From the NCBI GenBank assembly GCA_045643165.1, contig JAZUKF010000153.1, forward strand, positions 1-31,789: 31,789 nt of DNA, given 5' to 3'. Within the stretch, counting starts at the first letter, position 1. Each line of letters starts with the position of its first letter. Shown here in pieces: positions 1 through 8,956 of the stretch. The stretch comes from SIG575 sp045643165 (lineage in GTDB: Bacteria > Bacillota > Clostridia > Oscillospirales > Acutalibacteraceae). Both the position numbers and the translations under genes were made by a program. Under the pieces are notes generated by a model that was given only the letters and a program-made list of their open reading frames with translations, searched no databases and was not told where the DNA came from.

Positions 1-7
1 AATTATC

Positions 8-57
8 ACAAAAAAGACGGTCATAAAAAATTAAACTTTCTTTTACAACCGTCTTTA
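8..57 (-). terminator. Rho-independent terminator of the ATPase gene
   Basis: Read on the minus strand, AAAGACGGT...ACCGTCTTT forms a long stem just past the ATPase stop codon, followed by a T run. The sequence belongs to the same palindrome family as the hairpins at 16952-16996 and 25016-25064. Confidence 0.8.
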
Positions 58-80
58 AATATTATATTTTAGTTTGCTTT

Positions 81-1547
81 TCAGTCTGCATTCTTTCTGC
101 GTCTGATTGCCTTACCGATTTCAAATACAGGAACGGTTGAAAGAGCAAGACCGGCAGAAATAAGAAGTTCGGAAATTTGGAATGTTCCGGGTTCAATTCC
201 GAATACAGAGCAAAGTCCGGGGATATAAATTGCGGCAAGAGTAAGAACGGTTGTAACAACAAAAGCACCTACAAGCCACCAGTTCATATTTTTGAACATA
301 TCCTTTGAAAGAATAGAACCACGTCTGCTTCTCATGTTAATAGCACACATCATTTCCGCAAAGTTTACAGTAAGGAATGCCATTGCCATAGCATTTATAC
401 ATTCATTGGAACCGAAAAATACTCCGTGAAGAGAACCGACTTCCAATTTATATCCTATAAGATAAGCGGCAATTTCCACAACAGCAAGATAAATTCCCTG
501 CCATACCATATCAAAACCCGCACCGTTGGAGAAAATACCGTCGGTGGTAGGTCTGGGTTTACGTTTCATCAAATTGCCTTCGGCTTTTTCCATACCCAGT
601 GCAAGTCCGGGAAGTGAGTCGGTAACCATATTGATCCAAAGGAGATGAACGGGAGAAAGGATTTTAAAGTTTAATATTGATGCAAAGAACATGATAATAA
701 CTTCCGACATGTTTGTTGAAAGTTGGAATTGAAGAACCTTGCAAACATTATCATAGATTTTTCTGCCCTCTTCAACGGCGTGAACAATTGTTGCAAAGTT
801 ATCATCTGCAAGAACCATATCCGCAACGCCCTTAGTAACATCCGTACCGGTAATACCCATTCCGATACCGATATCGGAGGCTTTGATCGAAGGAGCATCG
901 TTAACACCGTCGCCGGTCATGGCCGTAACCATTCCTCTTGCTTTCCATGCGTTAACTATTCTCGTTTTATGCTCAGGCTGAACACGTGCATACACCGAAT
1001 ATTTTACAACTTCTTCTACAAGTTCTTCATCAGTATATTTATCAAGTTCAGCACCGACAATAGCCTGACTTACGTCATCAATGATACCAAGGTCTTTACC
1101 TATTGCAACCGCTGTATCCTTATGGTCGCCGGTAATCATAATAGGTCTGATACCTGCCGCACGGCATTCTTCAATAGCGGCATAAACCTCAGGTCTGCAA
1201 GGATCTATCATACCTACGATTCCGAGGAAAATAAGGTCATTTTCCAAATTTTCCGGATCAAATGACGAGGGTTTTGTACCATGATTTTTGTATGCGGCAC
1301 AAAGAACACGAAGTGCCTTATCCGCAAACGCTTTATTCTGAGCATTGATTTTCTTGATGAAATCTTCTGTCATGGGTTTTACTTCACCGTTTTCATCAAG
1401 ATAACCTGTGCAACGTGAAAGCATAACATCACAGGCACCCTTTGTGTACTGAACAAATTTTCCGTCAACATCATGAACGGTTGACATCATTTTTCTGCCG
1501 GAATCAAAGGGAGCCTCACCTATTCTCGGATATTTTGCATTAAGTTC
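81..1547 (-). pseudogene. C-terminal part of P2-type Ca2+/Mn2+-transporting ATPase (after an in-frame stop)
   Basis: This stretch continues the reading frame of the upstream piece directly after the TAA at 1548-1550. The 19 codons between the stop and the first ATG (1490) read as ordinary pump sequence (KYPRIGEAPFDSGRKMM). An open frame of 469 codons runs from that ATG. It carries the nucleotide-binding domain, the hinge motif TGDGVNDAPSIKASDIGIG, and the final membrane helices. TM5-like STNMSEV and TM6-like WINMVTDSLP keep the Asn, Glu, Thr and Asp that bind the ion in SERCA/PacL-type pumps. No good ribosome site precedes ATG 1490, so separate translation is doubtful. The two parts sum to about 907 residues, the normal length for the family. 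The family assignment is firm. Whether the gene is dead, or the stop is a base-calling error, cannot be told from one sequence. Confidence 0.85.
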
Positions 1548-2804
1548 TTATCCGGGAAGTGAAAGTTTATTTGCCCAGTTTACAAGTGCACATTCCGTAG
1601 GTTCACCTACCGAAAATTCTTCTCCGGGTTTAATTTCGGCATCCGAGCAAAGTGCCATTGCGGTGGCAAGGAATTTTTCATCACTTGTAAATGAGTCAAC
1701 AACCGTCATTTTATTCTGAGTAAGTGTACCCGTTTTATCAGAACAAATAATCTGTGTGCAACCGAGAGTTTCAACGGCGGTAAGCTTTCTGATAAGAGCC
1801 TGACGCTTTGACATTGCGGTAACACCGATCGAAAGAATAATTGTAACAACCGCCGGAAGTCCCTCCGGAATAGCCGCAACAGCAAGAGCGATTGCGGAAA
1901 TAAATGTATCAAGCACAGATACGCTGAGGAATTTTGCAAAATCAAATGTACCGCCTTTAAATACCGGAATCAATGATTCAACAATACCCACAACGAAAAC
2001 AAGAACACAAATTCCGATAACAAGTTTTGTAAGGAACTTGGAAAGTTCGCCCATTTTCTTCTGAAGAGGAGTCTGCTCCTTTTCGGACTGAGAAAGTGCA
2101 TCGGCAATTTTACCCATTTCCGTATCCATTCCCACGCCTGTAACTACAACCTTACCACGGCCGTAAACTACTGTTGAGCCTGAATAAACCATGTTTTTCC
2201 TGTCGCCGAGAGCAACATCCTGATCATCCTTGCACATAAGAACATCAATGATTTTCGTTACGGGAACGCTTTCGCCCGTAAGTGCGGCTTCCTCCACCTT
2301 CATTGAATAACTTTCAAGAATACGGCAGTCGGCGGGAACTGCATCTCCCGCTTCAAGAACAACAACATCGCCTACAACGATATCTTCACTCTTTATAACA
2401 ACGATTTCTCCGTCACGCAATACCTTGGAGGTGGCGGCAGTCATCTGCATCAATGCCTCCATAGCCGCTTCGGATTTACTTTCCTGAACAAGGCTCATAA
2501 TCGTGTTGATAATAACAACAACAAGAATTACGAAAACATCGGCAAAATCACCGAATGTAGGTGTACCCTTTGCTTCGATAACAGCAACAACGGCCTGAAT
2601 ACCTGCCGCAACAATAAGCATGATTATCATGGGATCGGCAAGGGAACTGATGAATTTTTTGAAAAGAGTTTCTTTTTCAGCTTCATCCAGCTTGTTTTTT
2701 CCGTTCTTTTCAAGTCTTTTGGCAGCTTCTTCACTTGAAAGACCGTTTTCGGTAGTCTTTAACTCGTCAAGAACTGTCTTTGAATCTTCAAGATAATGTT
2801 TCAA
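1548..2804 (-). CDS. N-terminal part of P2-type Ca2+/Mn2+-transporting ATPase, ended by a premature TAA
   Basis: This is the first half of a cation-pumping P-type ATPase of the membrane (PacL/YoaB-like). Visible features are an N-terminal cation-ATPase domain, the actuator motif LTGESVPVTK, the TM4 ion-site motif IPEGLP, and the phosphorylation site SDKTGTLTQNK with the Asp near residue 356. The reading ends NWANKLSLPG-stop in the nucleotide-binding domain. The same frame continues as ELNAKYPRIGEAP, so a single codon (perhaps AAA or GAA changed to TAA) separates the halves. Translation starts at a TTG. Two TTGs lie side by side (2807 and 2804), and the second is better spaced from the AGGAGGAG ribosome site. 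The leader carries a yybP-ykoY Mn2+ riboswitch, which points to Mn2+ (possibly also Ca2+) export, as reported for Lactococcus YoaB. The family is certain; the substrate is inferred. Confidence 0.9.
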   Translation of the reverse strand: MKHYLEDSKTVLDELKTTENGLSSEEAAKRLEKNGKNKLDEAEKETLFKKFISSLADPMIIMLIVAAGIQAVVAVIEAKGTPTFGDFADVFVILVVVIINTIMSLVQESKSEAAMEALMQMTAATSKVLRDGEIVVIKSEDIVVGDVVVLEAGDAVPADCRILESYSMKVEEAALTGESVPVTKIIDVLMCKDDQDVALGDRKNMVYSGSTVVYGRGKVVVTGVGMDTEMGKIADALSQSEKEQTPLQKKMGELSKFLTKLVIGICVLVFVVGIVESLIPVFKGGTFDFAKFLSVSVLDTFISAIALAVAAIPEGLPAVVTIILSIGVTAMSKRQALIRKLTAVETLGCTQIICSDKTGTLTQNKMTVVDSFTSDEKFLATAMALCSDAEIKPGEEFSVGEPTECALVNWANKLSLPG

Positions 2805-2831
2805 CAATATCTCCTCCTAAAATGAATTGCA

Positions 2832-2873
2832 AAACTAAAGACCTCTAACATAGCAAAGGCTATGTCAGAGGTC
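2832..2873 (-). terminator. Riboswitch-controlled intrinsic terminator
   Basis: On the minus strand a 15-bp stem, GACCTCTGACATAGC with its complement across a CTTT loop, is followed by TTTAGTTTT. The CCTCTGA at its 5' side is the same segment that closes the aptamer P1 stem, so the two folds exclude each other. Confidence 0.85.
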
Positions 2874-2968
2874 TTGCATACGTTAATAAACGCACTGTAC
2901 GCCAGTCTGTTAAGACGGTTGTTGACGTACAATTTAGAATAAATCCAAATGCTACTCCCCTCTAACGA
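2868..2968 (-). promoter_or_regulatory. yybP-ykoY (Mn2+) riboswitch aptamer
   Basis: The leader of the ATPase gene contains the hallmark AGAGGGGAGTAGC at the 5' side and GCAAGACCTCT at the 3' side. Inner hairpins (GTACG...CGTAC, GTCT...AGAC) lie between them. P1 can form as TTAGAGG with CCTCTGA. This family binds Mn2+ and commonly controls Mn2+ exporters and P-type ATPases. When P1 forms, the overlapping terminator loses its 5' arm, which predicts an ON switch at high Mn2+. The assignment rests on motif and gene context, not on a covariance search. Confidence 0.88.
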
Positions 2969-2989
2969 GATCAGTAGAACTGTAAAGTT

Positions 2990-3019
2990 ATTGTATCACA
3001 GTTAAAATGAGTTTGTCAA
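2990..3019 (-). promoter_or_regulatory. Promoter of the riboswitch/ATPase transcript
   Basis: TTGACA (3014-3019), an 18-bp spacer and TACAAT (2990-2995) on the minus strand lie just upstream of the aptamer. The -10 box is preceded by TGTGA, an extended -10. Confidence 0.8.
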
Positions 3020-3052
3020 TATTTTATCATAATTTATTATACACTTTAAAAA

Positions 3053-3967
3053 TCAGAGTTTTTCAATATCAACATTCAACACGTTCAGATATTCTTCCAA
3101 ACGTTCATTGACATACCCGGCAACAAGCCCGATCATTCTGTCCGCATTACCGTTACGGTAGTATTCATCAAATGCATCATAATATTTTTTACGGTCAGTA
3201 AACTTAACATTGATGGGCGGATAGCCGTTACGGATTAAATCAAGATTGAGAATTAAACGACCGGTTCTGCCGTTTCCGTCAACAAACGGATGAATGCCTT
3301 CAAACTCAAGATGAAATCGGGCGATACGCTCTATTGTCCCCATTTTAAACTTACGTTCCTCGTTTTTTGTAAGAAGAGCATTAAGTTCAGGCTCAATCCG
3401 ATACGGTTGTACCGGTTCGGTGTATGCACCCATAATACGGACCGGAATACGTCTGAATACTCCTCTGTCATCAGGACGGTCAATAAGCACAAGGGAATGA
3501 ATTTGTTTGATAACACTCTCAGACAAAGGGATTTCTTTCATAGCGATATCCTGTACAAACAGGAATGCATCACGGTGTCCGATAGCTTCCATGTGATCTT
3601 TAAGCGGCTTTTTGTCAACGGTTATACCTTCAAGAGCCATTGCCGTTTCCTTCAAAGTCAATGTGTTGCCTTCAATGGCATTGGAATTATATGTAAATTC
3701 CACCATAAACTCCTCACGAAGCCGTTCAACCTCACCCTCAGTCAACGGTCGCACGGAAGAAAGCAATTCTTTCTTTCGCTCAATTTCTTCAAAAACAGAA
3801 AGTGTCTTAAACTGTCCGTTATATGGCTTTTCAGCATCTTCAGGAATCATATATATATTTCCTTTACGGATTACACCGGGGATCTTGCCCTCTGCACAAA
3901 GAGTACGCACATGTTGTGCAGACAAGCCCCACTTTTCCGGTGCTTTCGATACTTTTATATATTCCAT
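3053..3967 (-). CDS. Fic family protein (probable AMP-transferase) with N-terminal DNA-binding-like domain
   Basis: Fic enzymes usually transfer AMP from ATP to a hydroxyl side chain of a target protein. The complete catalytic motif HPFVDGNGRTGR lies near residues 225-236. An N-terminal inhibitory motif of the S/T-x-x-x-E-G/N type (SNAIEGN) lies near residue 93, so the protein probably holds itself inactive (class II Fic). The first about 50 residues (VSKAPEKWGLSAQHVRTLC, then GKIPGVIRKG) resemble an excisionase/MerR-like winged helix. The start at 3967 is chosen over an upstream in-frame ATG because GGGAGG lies 7 bases before it; the length is then 304 residues. A -10-like TATACT with an upstream TG precedes it. 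No antitoxin-like partner gene is adjacent. The target is unknown. Confidence 0.88.
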   Translation of the reverse strand: MEYIKVSKAPEKWGLSAQHVRTLCAEGKIPGVIRKGNIYMIPEDAEKPYNGQFKTLSVFEEIERKKELLSSVRPLTEGEVERLREEFMVEFTYNSNAIEGNTLTLKETAMALEGITVDKKPLKDHMEAIGHRDAFLFVQDIAMKEIPLSESVIKQIHSLVLIDRPDDRGVFRRIPVRIMGAYTEPVQPYRIEPELNALLTKNEERKFKMGTIERIARFHLEFEGIHPFVDGNGRTGRLILNLDLIRNGYPPINVKFTDRKKYYDAFDEYYRNGNADRMIGLVAGYVNERLEEYLNVLNVDIEKL

Positions 3968-4041
3968 TTTGAATCCTCCCGAATAAGCATGCACTGACCG
4001 AAAACAAGTATATCATAAATTGGGAATAATATCAGAACAAA

Positions 4042-6495
4042 TTATATGCTTTGTTCTATAAGAGGAATTTCTCTTATCTCCTCATCGTTATAGGGAATAA
4101 ATACGGTCTTGATTTCCAAAGGTCCCCATTTCATTTCAAAGCGTTTTCCGATCATATTAAAGTCAATTTCGGCGGTAGTTTCTTTTCCCGCAACCTCAAT
4201 ACAACGTAAAACAAGTCCCTTTGAATCCTCTGACTCCTTAATTGCCTGAACAAGGACATTTTCCGCACTTACCTTCATTCCGCTGAACACAGGAGGAAGA
4301 TCGCCCTTATGATGAGTTTCCAAGTACAGTTTAAGAGGCATATTCATAACTTCGCTGAATTTAACAATATCGGTATAGTTACCGTCATCATGGGGAACTA
4401 ACGCATACTCAAATTCCTGCTCACCCTGATCAATGAAATCCATTTCATTATCTCTGCTTCTCATTCCGTAATGGTCAAGATATGCACATCCTCTTGCAAT
4501 AACCATTCTCATTTCATTATCCTTAACACAGAAACTGTACTTTCCGTTATTTACAAGGGCAACACCGGCATTATTTTCATCGCAAACATCAATCCAACCG
4601 TGTGCAGGCTCTTCAAGTCCGTCAGGCTCTTTTTCGATAAATCCGAAGGGCATAGAATAAACGGCTTTCGGATTTTCAACATTCACGGGAAATCTGAGTT
4701 TTGCAATCTTATAATGCTCACCGAAATTAAGTTTACATTTAACCTCAAGCTTTTTACTATCTCTCCAAAGGGAGAAATACTGTGTGATTTCAGATTTATT
4801 GTATGTGGCGGTAACCTTCATTGTAACACGGAGATAACCTTCTTCAACAACCTCAAGTTTGGCATCTGAGAATTTTCCGATATCCTTATTATAATCGAAA
4901 ACATTATGTCCCCATGTATCATTATGGCTGTCTTCCTCCACAACTATACCGGCAATAGGCTCTTTTGCAAATTCTTTTTCATTTTCCTTGTCAAAATAAC
5001 TGATTATTTCTCCCGTATGCTTATCGAAAACAACTTTAACCTTTGAATTTTCAATAAAATCATCTCCGAAAGAAAGTTCATTTTCAACCGGCTCGGGCTT
5101 ATAATTCTGTTCATCCTTAAAAATAAAGTATGTAGCATATCCGTAAGGTTCAAGTTCAACCTCAAACATACATTGGAGATAATGTCCGCCGTCTGTATAA
5201 GGAGCACGAACAAGTTGGAAAGGAACATCATTATCATCCGAGTCCACAACACCGGAAACCCATCCTATACCGAATGTAATTTTACTTTTTACCGGGAATG
5301 AATGGGGATTGAACACAACCATGGGAGAGCCTTCACCCTCACGAATCCACAGACGGTCTCTCTTCATTGTCGGTCTGTTATCAAGGAATTTAGTTGTATT
5401 TACTCTCCATGAAATTCTTTCTGCGGCAAATGTTCCCAATTCAAGTGCCGTTTCAGATGCACTTCCGAAGGCGTTATAAGCATCAACATACGCAGGCTTA
5501 ATGGAGCATCCCGCAAGAATATCATGGAACTGATTAAACATTACTCTTTCCCACGCACCCTCAAAGGCATCTCTTTTCGGTTTATATTTCGTAAGAACAG
5601 AGGACATAATATCCATCTTTTCGGCATAAATCAAATCATTTTCCGCACGTCTGTTCAGCATTTTTATCTTACTGTTTGCACTGTAACAACCGCTTGCGTG
5701 ATGCTGTAAATCTTCCTTAACAACAGGAATATCAATTTCATCCTCATGCTCTCTGATATAATCAAAATATTCCTGAGGTCCGGAATAGACGAAAGTATCC
5801 TTGCCCTGTTCCTCACGCTGTTTTTCTATATATTTAAGGCTTTCGATTGTCGGTCCGCCGCCGTGATTACCTACACCGTAGAAAATCATCTGGGGTTGAG
5901 ATCTTGACTCAAATCTTTTAACCTTTTCATCATTAAAATCTCCGCCGTATCCGTCGGGAATTCTGAAAGCAAGCACTCTGCTCTTATCGGGACTTTCCCA
6001 ATAATGAAGATTTTCCTTAGGAAGATTCGGCTTTTCATTATCATCATTAGGACGGTGGTAAACATAATTATCAATTCCCGCTTTTTTGAAAAGCTGAGGT
6101 AAAGCACCGTTATGACCGAAAGAGTCAACATTATAGCCTGTTTTAACTATATTTCCGAAATGTTCGCAGAAAAATTTCTGTGAATAAAGAAAATGTCTTG
6201 CAAAGGATTCCCCGGAAGGAATATTGCAATCCGGCTGAACCCACATTCCTCCGGTGATTTTCCATCTTCCTTCTTCATAACGCTGTTTGATTTGTTCAAA
6301 CATTTCCGGCTCACTTAAATATATCCATTTATAATAACCCGCACAGGCAGATGTGAAAACATAATCCGGAAATTCGTTCATTCTGTCAAGAGCCGCCTTG
6401 TATGTGGATTTAACGAGAGCAAGTCCCTCCGGAACACGCCACTGCCAAACAGGATCAAGATGTGCATTGCCGATAAGATGGTATATTTTTTTCAT
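4042..6495 (-). CDS. Alpha-mannosidase, glycoside hydrolase family 38
   Basis: A retaining alpha-mannosidase of about 817 residues with no signal peptide, so probably cytoplasmic and acting on imported mannosides. The opening HLIGNAHLDPVWQWR is the GH38 metal-site signature (His and Asp bind Zn2+). NVDSFGHN near residue 124 holds the expected catalytic nucleophile Asp. FNQFHDILAGCSI matches the second conserved metal/His block. The C-terminal half has the beta-sandwich regions expected for the family. The start at 6495 is supported by GAGG 7 bases upstream; an in-frame upstream ATG lacks a site. It is monocistronic with its own promoter at 6528-6556, divergent from the dehydratase gene. No transporter or other glycosidase is next to it, so the in vivo substrate (N-glycan fragments or other mannosides) cannot be told. 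Confidence 0.92.
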   Translation of the reverse strand: MKKIYHLIGNAHLDPVWQWRVPEGLALVKSTYKAALDRMNEFPDYVFTSACAGYYKWIYLSEPEMFEQIKQRYEEGRWKITGGMWVQPDCNIPSGESFARHFLYSQKFFCEHFGNIVKTGYNVDSFGHNGALPQLFKKAGIDNYVYHRPNDDNEKPNLPKENLHYWESPDKSRVLAFRIPDGYGGDFNDEKVKRFESRSQPQMIFYGVGNHGGGPTIESLKYIEKQREEQGKDTFVYSGPQEYFDYIREHEDEIDIPVVKEDLQHHASGCYSANSKIKMLNRRAENDLIYAEKMDIMSSVLTKYKPKRDAFEGAWERVMFNQFHDILAGCSIKPAYVDAYNAFGSASETALELGTFAAERISWRVNTTKFLDNRPTMKRDRLWIREGEGSPMVVFNPHSFPVKSKITFGIGWVSGVVDSDDNDVPFQLVRAPYTDGGHYLQCMFEVELEPYGYATYFIFKDEQNYKPEPVENELSFGDDFIENSKVKVVFDKHTGEIISYFDKENEKEFAKEPIAGIVVEEDSHNDTWGHNVFDYNKDIGKFSDAKLEVVEEGYLRVTMKVTATYNKSEITQYFSLWRDSKKLEVKCKLNFGEHYKIAKLRFPVNVENPKAVYSMPFGFIEKEPDGLEEPAHGWIDVCDENNAGVALVNNGKYSFCVKDNEMRMVIARGCAYLDHYGMRSRDNEMDFIDQGEQEFEYALVPHDDGNYTDIVKFSEVMNMPLKLYLETHHKGDLPPVFSGMKVSAENVLVQAIKESEDSKGLVLRCIEVAGKETTAEIDFNMIGKRFEMKWGPLEIKTVFIPYNDEEIREIPLIEQSI

Positions 6496-6527
6496 GTCAT
6501 TACCTCGCTTTGATATCTGATACGAAT

Positions 6528-6556
6528 AATATAACAAAACATAATATATTAGTCAA
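6528..6556 (-). promoter_or_regulatory. Promoter of the alpha-mannosidase gene
   Basis: TTGACT (6551-6556), a 17-bp spacer and TATATT (6528-6533) on the minus strand lie 33 bases before the chosen ATG. Confidence 0.7.
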
Positions 6557-6584
6557 TATTTTCAGAAAAATAAAATAATAAATA

Positions 6585-6613
6585 TTGTAACACGGCAATT
6601 TTTGGTGTATAAT
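6585..6613 (+). promoter_or_regulatory. Promoter of the dehydratase-DUF1015-lepA unit
   Basis: TTGTAA (6585-6590), a 17-bp spacer and a perfect TATAAT (6608-6613). It lies back to back with the mannosidase promoter. Confidence 0.75.
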
Positions 6614-6659
6614 ACTGTATGATAGGTTTTGTTTACTAAAAATGAAAGTAGTGATTGAT

Positions 6660-7682
6660 ATGAAAAATATACTTGTTACCGGCGGTGCCGGGTTTATAGG
6701 CAGTAATTTTATATTTTATATGTTTAAAAAGCATCCGGATTACAGGATAGTCTGTGTTGACAGTCTTACCTATGCCGGAAACCTTGAAACTCTTTCAAGT
6801 GTTATGGATAAGGATAATTTCCGTTTTGTAAAATGCGATATTACCGACAGAAAATCAATCTTTGCCCTTTTTAAAGAAGAAAAGTTTGATTATGTTGTTA
6901 ATTTTGCGGCGGAAAGTCATGTTGACCGTTCAATATCCAATCCGGAGATATTCCTGAAAACCAATATCCTCGGCACACAGGTATTGCTTGATGCGGTTAA
7001 CGAATATAAAGTGCCACGTTATCATCAGGTTTCGACGGATGAGGTTTACGGAGACCTTCCCCTTGACAGAACCGATTTATTCTTCACGGAAACAACTCCC
7101 ATTCACACCTCTTCACCCTACTCCGCATCAAAGGCATCTGCGGATTTGCTGGTTAACGCATACCACAGGACATACAAAACACCTGTTACAATTTCAAGAT
7201 GCTCCAACAATTACGGCCCGTATCAATTTCCGGAAAAACTTATTCCCCTTATGTTCGTCAACACCATTAACAAAAAGCCCCTTCCCGTTTACGGTGAAGG
7301 TGCAAACGTAAGAGATTGGCTCTATGTTGACGACCATTGTAAAGCCATTGATATGATTCTTGAAAAAGGAACGGTGGGAGAGGTCTATAATATCGGCGGA
7401 CATAACGAAAGGACTAACCTTGAAGTGGTTAAAACCATAATCCGCACATTAGGTGCAAGCGAAGATCTTATCACATACGTTAAAGACCGTCCCGGTCATG
7501 ATATGCGTTATGCCATTGATCCGAAAAAAATCCATGATGAGTTAGGATGGTATCCCGAAACCGATTTCGATTCCGGAATAGAAAAAACTCTCAAATGGTA
7601 TAAGGATAACAAATCCTGGTGGGAAAATGTTATCAGCGGTGAATACCAAAAATATTATGAAAAAATGTACTCTGACAGATAA
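6660..7682 (+). CDS. rfbB: dTDP-glucose 4,6-dehydratase
   Basis: A short-chain dehydrogenase-fold enzyme that converts dTDP-glucose to dTDP-4-keto-6-deoxyglucose, the second step towards dTDP-rhamnose and related sugars. The NAD-binding GGAGFIGS is at the N-terminus, followed by the catalytic STDEVYGDL block (Thr-Asp-Glu), the YSASK Tyr/Lys pair, and NNYGPYQFPEKLIPL, typical of RmlB. The length of 340 residues is normal. The start at 6660 (MKNILVTGG) is preferred to an in-frame ATG at 6642 on family alignment; neither has a strong ribosome site. No rmlA, rmlC or rmlD gene is nearby. The following gene starts 17 bases after the stop, which suggests one transcript. It could feed the surface glycan made elsewhere, but that link is inference. 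Confidence 0.93.
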   Translation: MKNILVTGGAGFIGSNFIFYMFKKHPDYRIVCVDSLTYAGNLETLSSVMDKDNFRFVKCDITDRKSIFALFKEEKFDYVVNFAAESHVDRSISNPEIFLKTNILGTQVLLDAVNEYKVPRYHQVSTDEVYGDLPLDRTDLFFTETTPIHTSSPYSASKASADLLVNAYHRTYKTPVTISRCSNNYGPYQFPEKLIPLMFVNTINKKPLPVYGEGANVRDWLYVDDHCKAIDMILEKGTVGEVYNIGGHNERTNLEVVKTIIRTLGASEDLITYVKDRPGHDMRYAIDPKKIHDELGWYPETDFDSGIEKTLKWYKDNKSWWENVISGEYQKYYEKMYSDR

Positions 7683-7699
7683 AAGAAAGGAAAACTGTA

Positions 7700-8941
7700 A
7701 TGGCAACCTTCAAACCGATTAAAGTAATCAGACCTGTACCGGAATATGCCCACAAGGTTGCGGCTCTTCCATACGATGTTATGAACAGCAGTGAAGCCCG
7801 TGAAGTTGTAAAGGGAAATCCCTATTCATTCCTTCACGTTGACAAGGCGGAAATCGACCTTCCGGAAACTGTTGACATATACGATGAAAAAGTATATTTA
7901 AAGGCAAAAGAAAATCTCGAAAAACTTGTAGATGACGGAATCTGCATAGATGATGACAAAGCAAAATTTTATATTTACCGTCAAATTATGAACGGTCGTG
8001 CTCAGACAGGAATTGTGGGCTGTGCTTCCATTGACGATTATATTGACGGAAAAATCAAAAAGCATGAATTTACACGTGCCGATAAAGAGGCTGACAGGAT
8101 AAAACATATTGACACCTGCGACGCAAATACAGGTCCTATTTTCCTTACTTACAGAAATAATGAAAATCTTAAAAATCTCATTTCACGCATTTGCGAAAAT
8201 CAAAAACCCATTTACGATTTTGAAAGCGACAACGTCAGACAGACGGTATGGATGATTGAGTCGGAGGAAGAAAACAAAAAATTTGAAGATATCCTTTCAA
8301 AAGTGGGAGATTATTATATCGCAGACGGTCATCACCGTTGTGCATCTGCCGCAAAAGTGGGAATAAAAAGACGTGAAGAAAATAAAAACTATGACGGCAC
8401 TGAGGAATTTAACTATTTCCTTGCTGTTCTGTTTTCCTGTGATGAACTGGAAATACTTGATTACAACAGAGTAATTAAAGATTTAGGTGAATTGTCATCG
8501 GAAGAATTTAAAAACAAAATCAAAGAAAAATTTGTACTTAAAGAAGCAGACGTTTCTCCTTATAAACCGCAAAAAAAGCATACTTTCGGAATGTACCTTG
8601 ACGGAAAATGGTATTCATTAGAAGCAAAAGGCGGAATATTTGACAAGAATGATCCTGTTGACCGGCTTGATGTTTCAATTCTGCAAAATAATATTATTTC
8701 TCCTATTCTTCATATTAATGATCCGAGAACAGACAAGCGTATCGACTTTGTAGGCGGTATCAGAGGTCTCGGAGAACTTGAAAAAAGAGTCGAAAATGAT
8801 ATGCGTGTTGCCTTTTCCATGTATCCCACAACCCTTGACGATTTAATGAGCATTGCGGATGCGGGAAAAGTAATGCCGCCGAAATCAACTTGGTTTGAGC
8901 CGAAACTCCTCAGCGGTTTATTTATACATAAATTAAAATAA
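7700..8941 (+). CDS. DUF1015 family protein
   Basis: A cytoplasmic protein of 413 residues that matches the DUF1015 family over its full length. Visible landmarks are VAALPYDVM near the N-terminus, the HEFTRADKEADRIKH block, and the ADGHHRCASA motif near the middle, which resembles the phosphate-binding DGHHR segment of ParB/SerK-like folds. From memory, such proteins often sit beside serine-biosynthesis genes in clostridia, and a kinase role has been suggested; neither is shown here. AAAGGA precedes the ATG. The gene sits between the dehydratase and lepA, only 15 bases before the lepA start, so it is probably co-transcribed with both. The family call is confident; the function is not known from this sequence. 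Confidence 0.85.
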   Translation: MATFKPIKVIRPVPEYAHKVAALPYDVMNSSEAREVVKGNPYSFLHVDKAEIDLPETVDIYDEKVYLKAKENLEKLVDDGICIDDDKAKFYIYRQIMNGRAQTGIVGCASIDDYIDGKIKKHEFTRADKEADRIKHIDTCDANTGPIFLTYRNNENLKNLISRICENQKPIYDFESDNVRQTVWMIESEEENKKFEDILSKVGDYYIADGHHRCASAAKVGIKRREENKNYDGTEEFNYFLAVLFSCDELEILDYNRVIKDLGELSSEEFKNKIKEKFVLKEADVSPYKPQKKHTFGMYLDGKWYSLEAKGGIFDKNDPVDRLDVSILQNNIISPILHINDPRTDKRIDFVGGIRGLGELEKRVENDMRVAFSMYPTTLDDLMSIADAGKVMPPKSTWFEPKLLSGLFIHKLK

Positions 8942-8956
8942 TTATCAGGTGATATT

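Noticed and set aside
1..18. TTTTTTGTGATAATT on the minus strand, similar to the TGTGA extended -10 promoters
   Set aside because: It overlaps the T run of the ATPase terminator, has no -35 box at the right spacing, and runs off the window edge.
723..1265. A 180-codon open frame on the plus strand, antisense to the ATPase gene
   Set aside because: It lies wholly inside the pump gene in reverse, has no ribosome site and no recognisable family. It is a shadow of the coding strand.
3053..3967. Fic-antitoxin (toxin-antitoxin) pair
   Set aside because: No small partner gene flanks the Fic gene, and the inhibitory motif is inside the protein itself.
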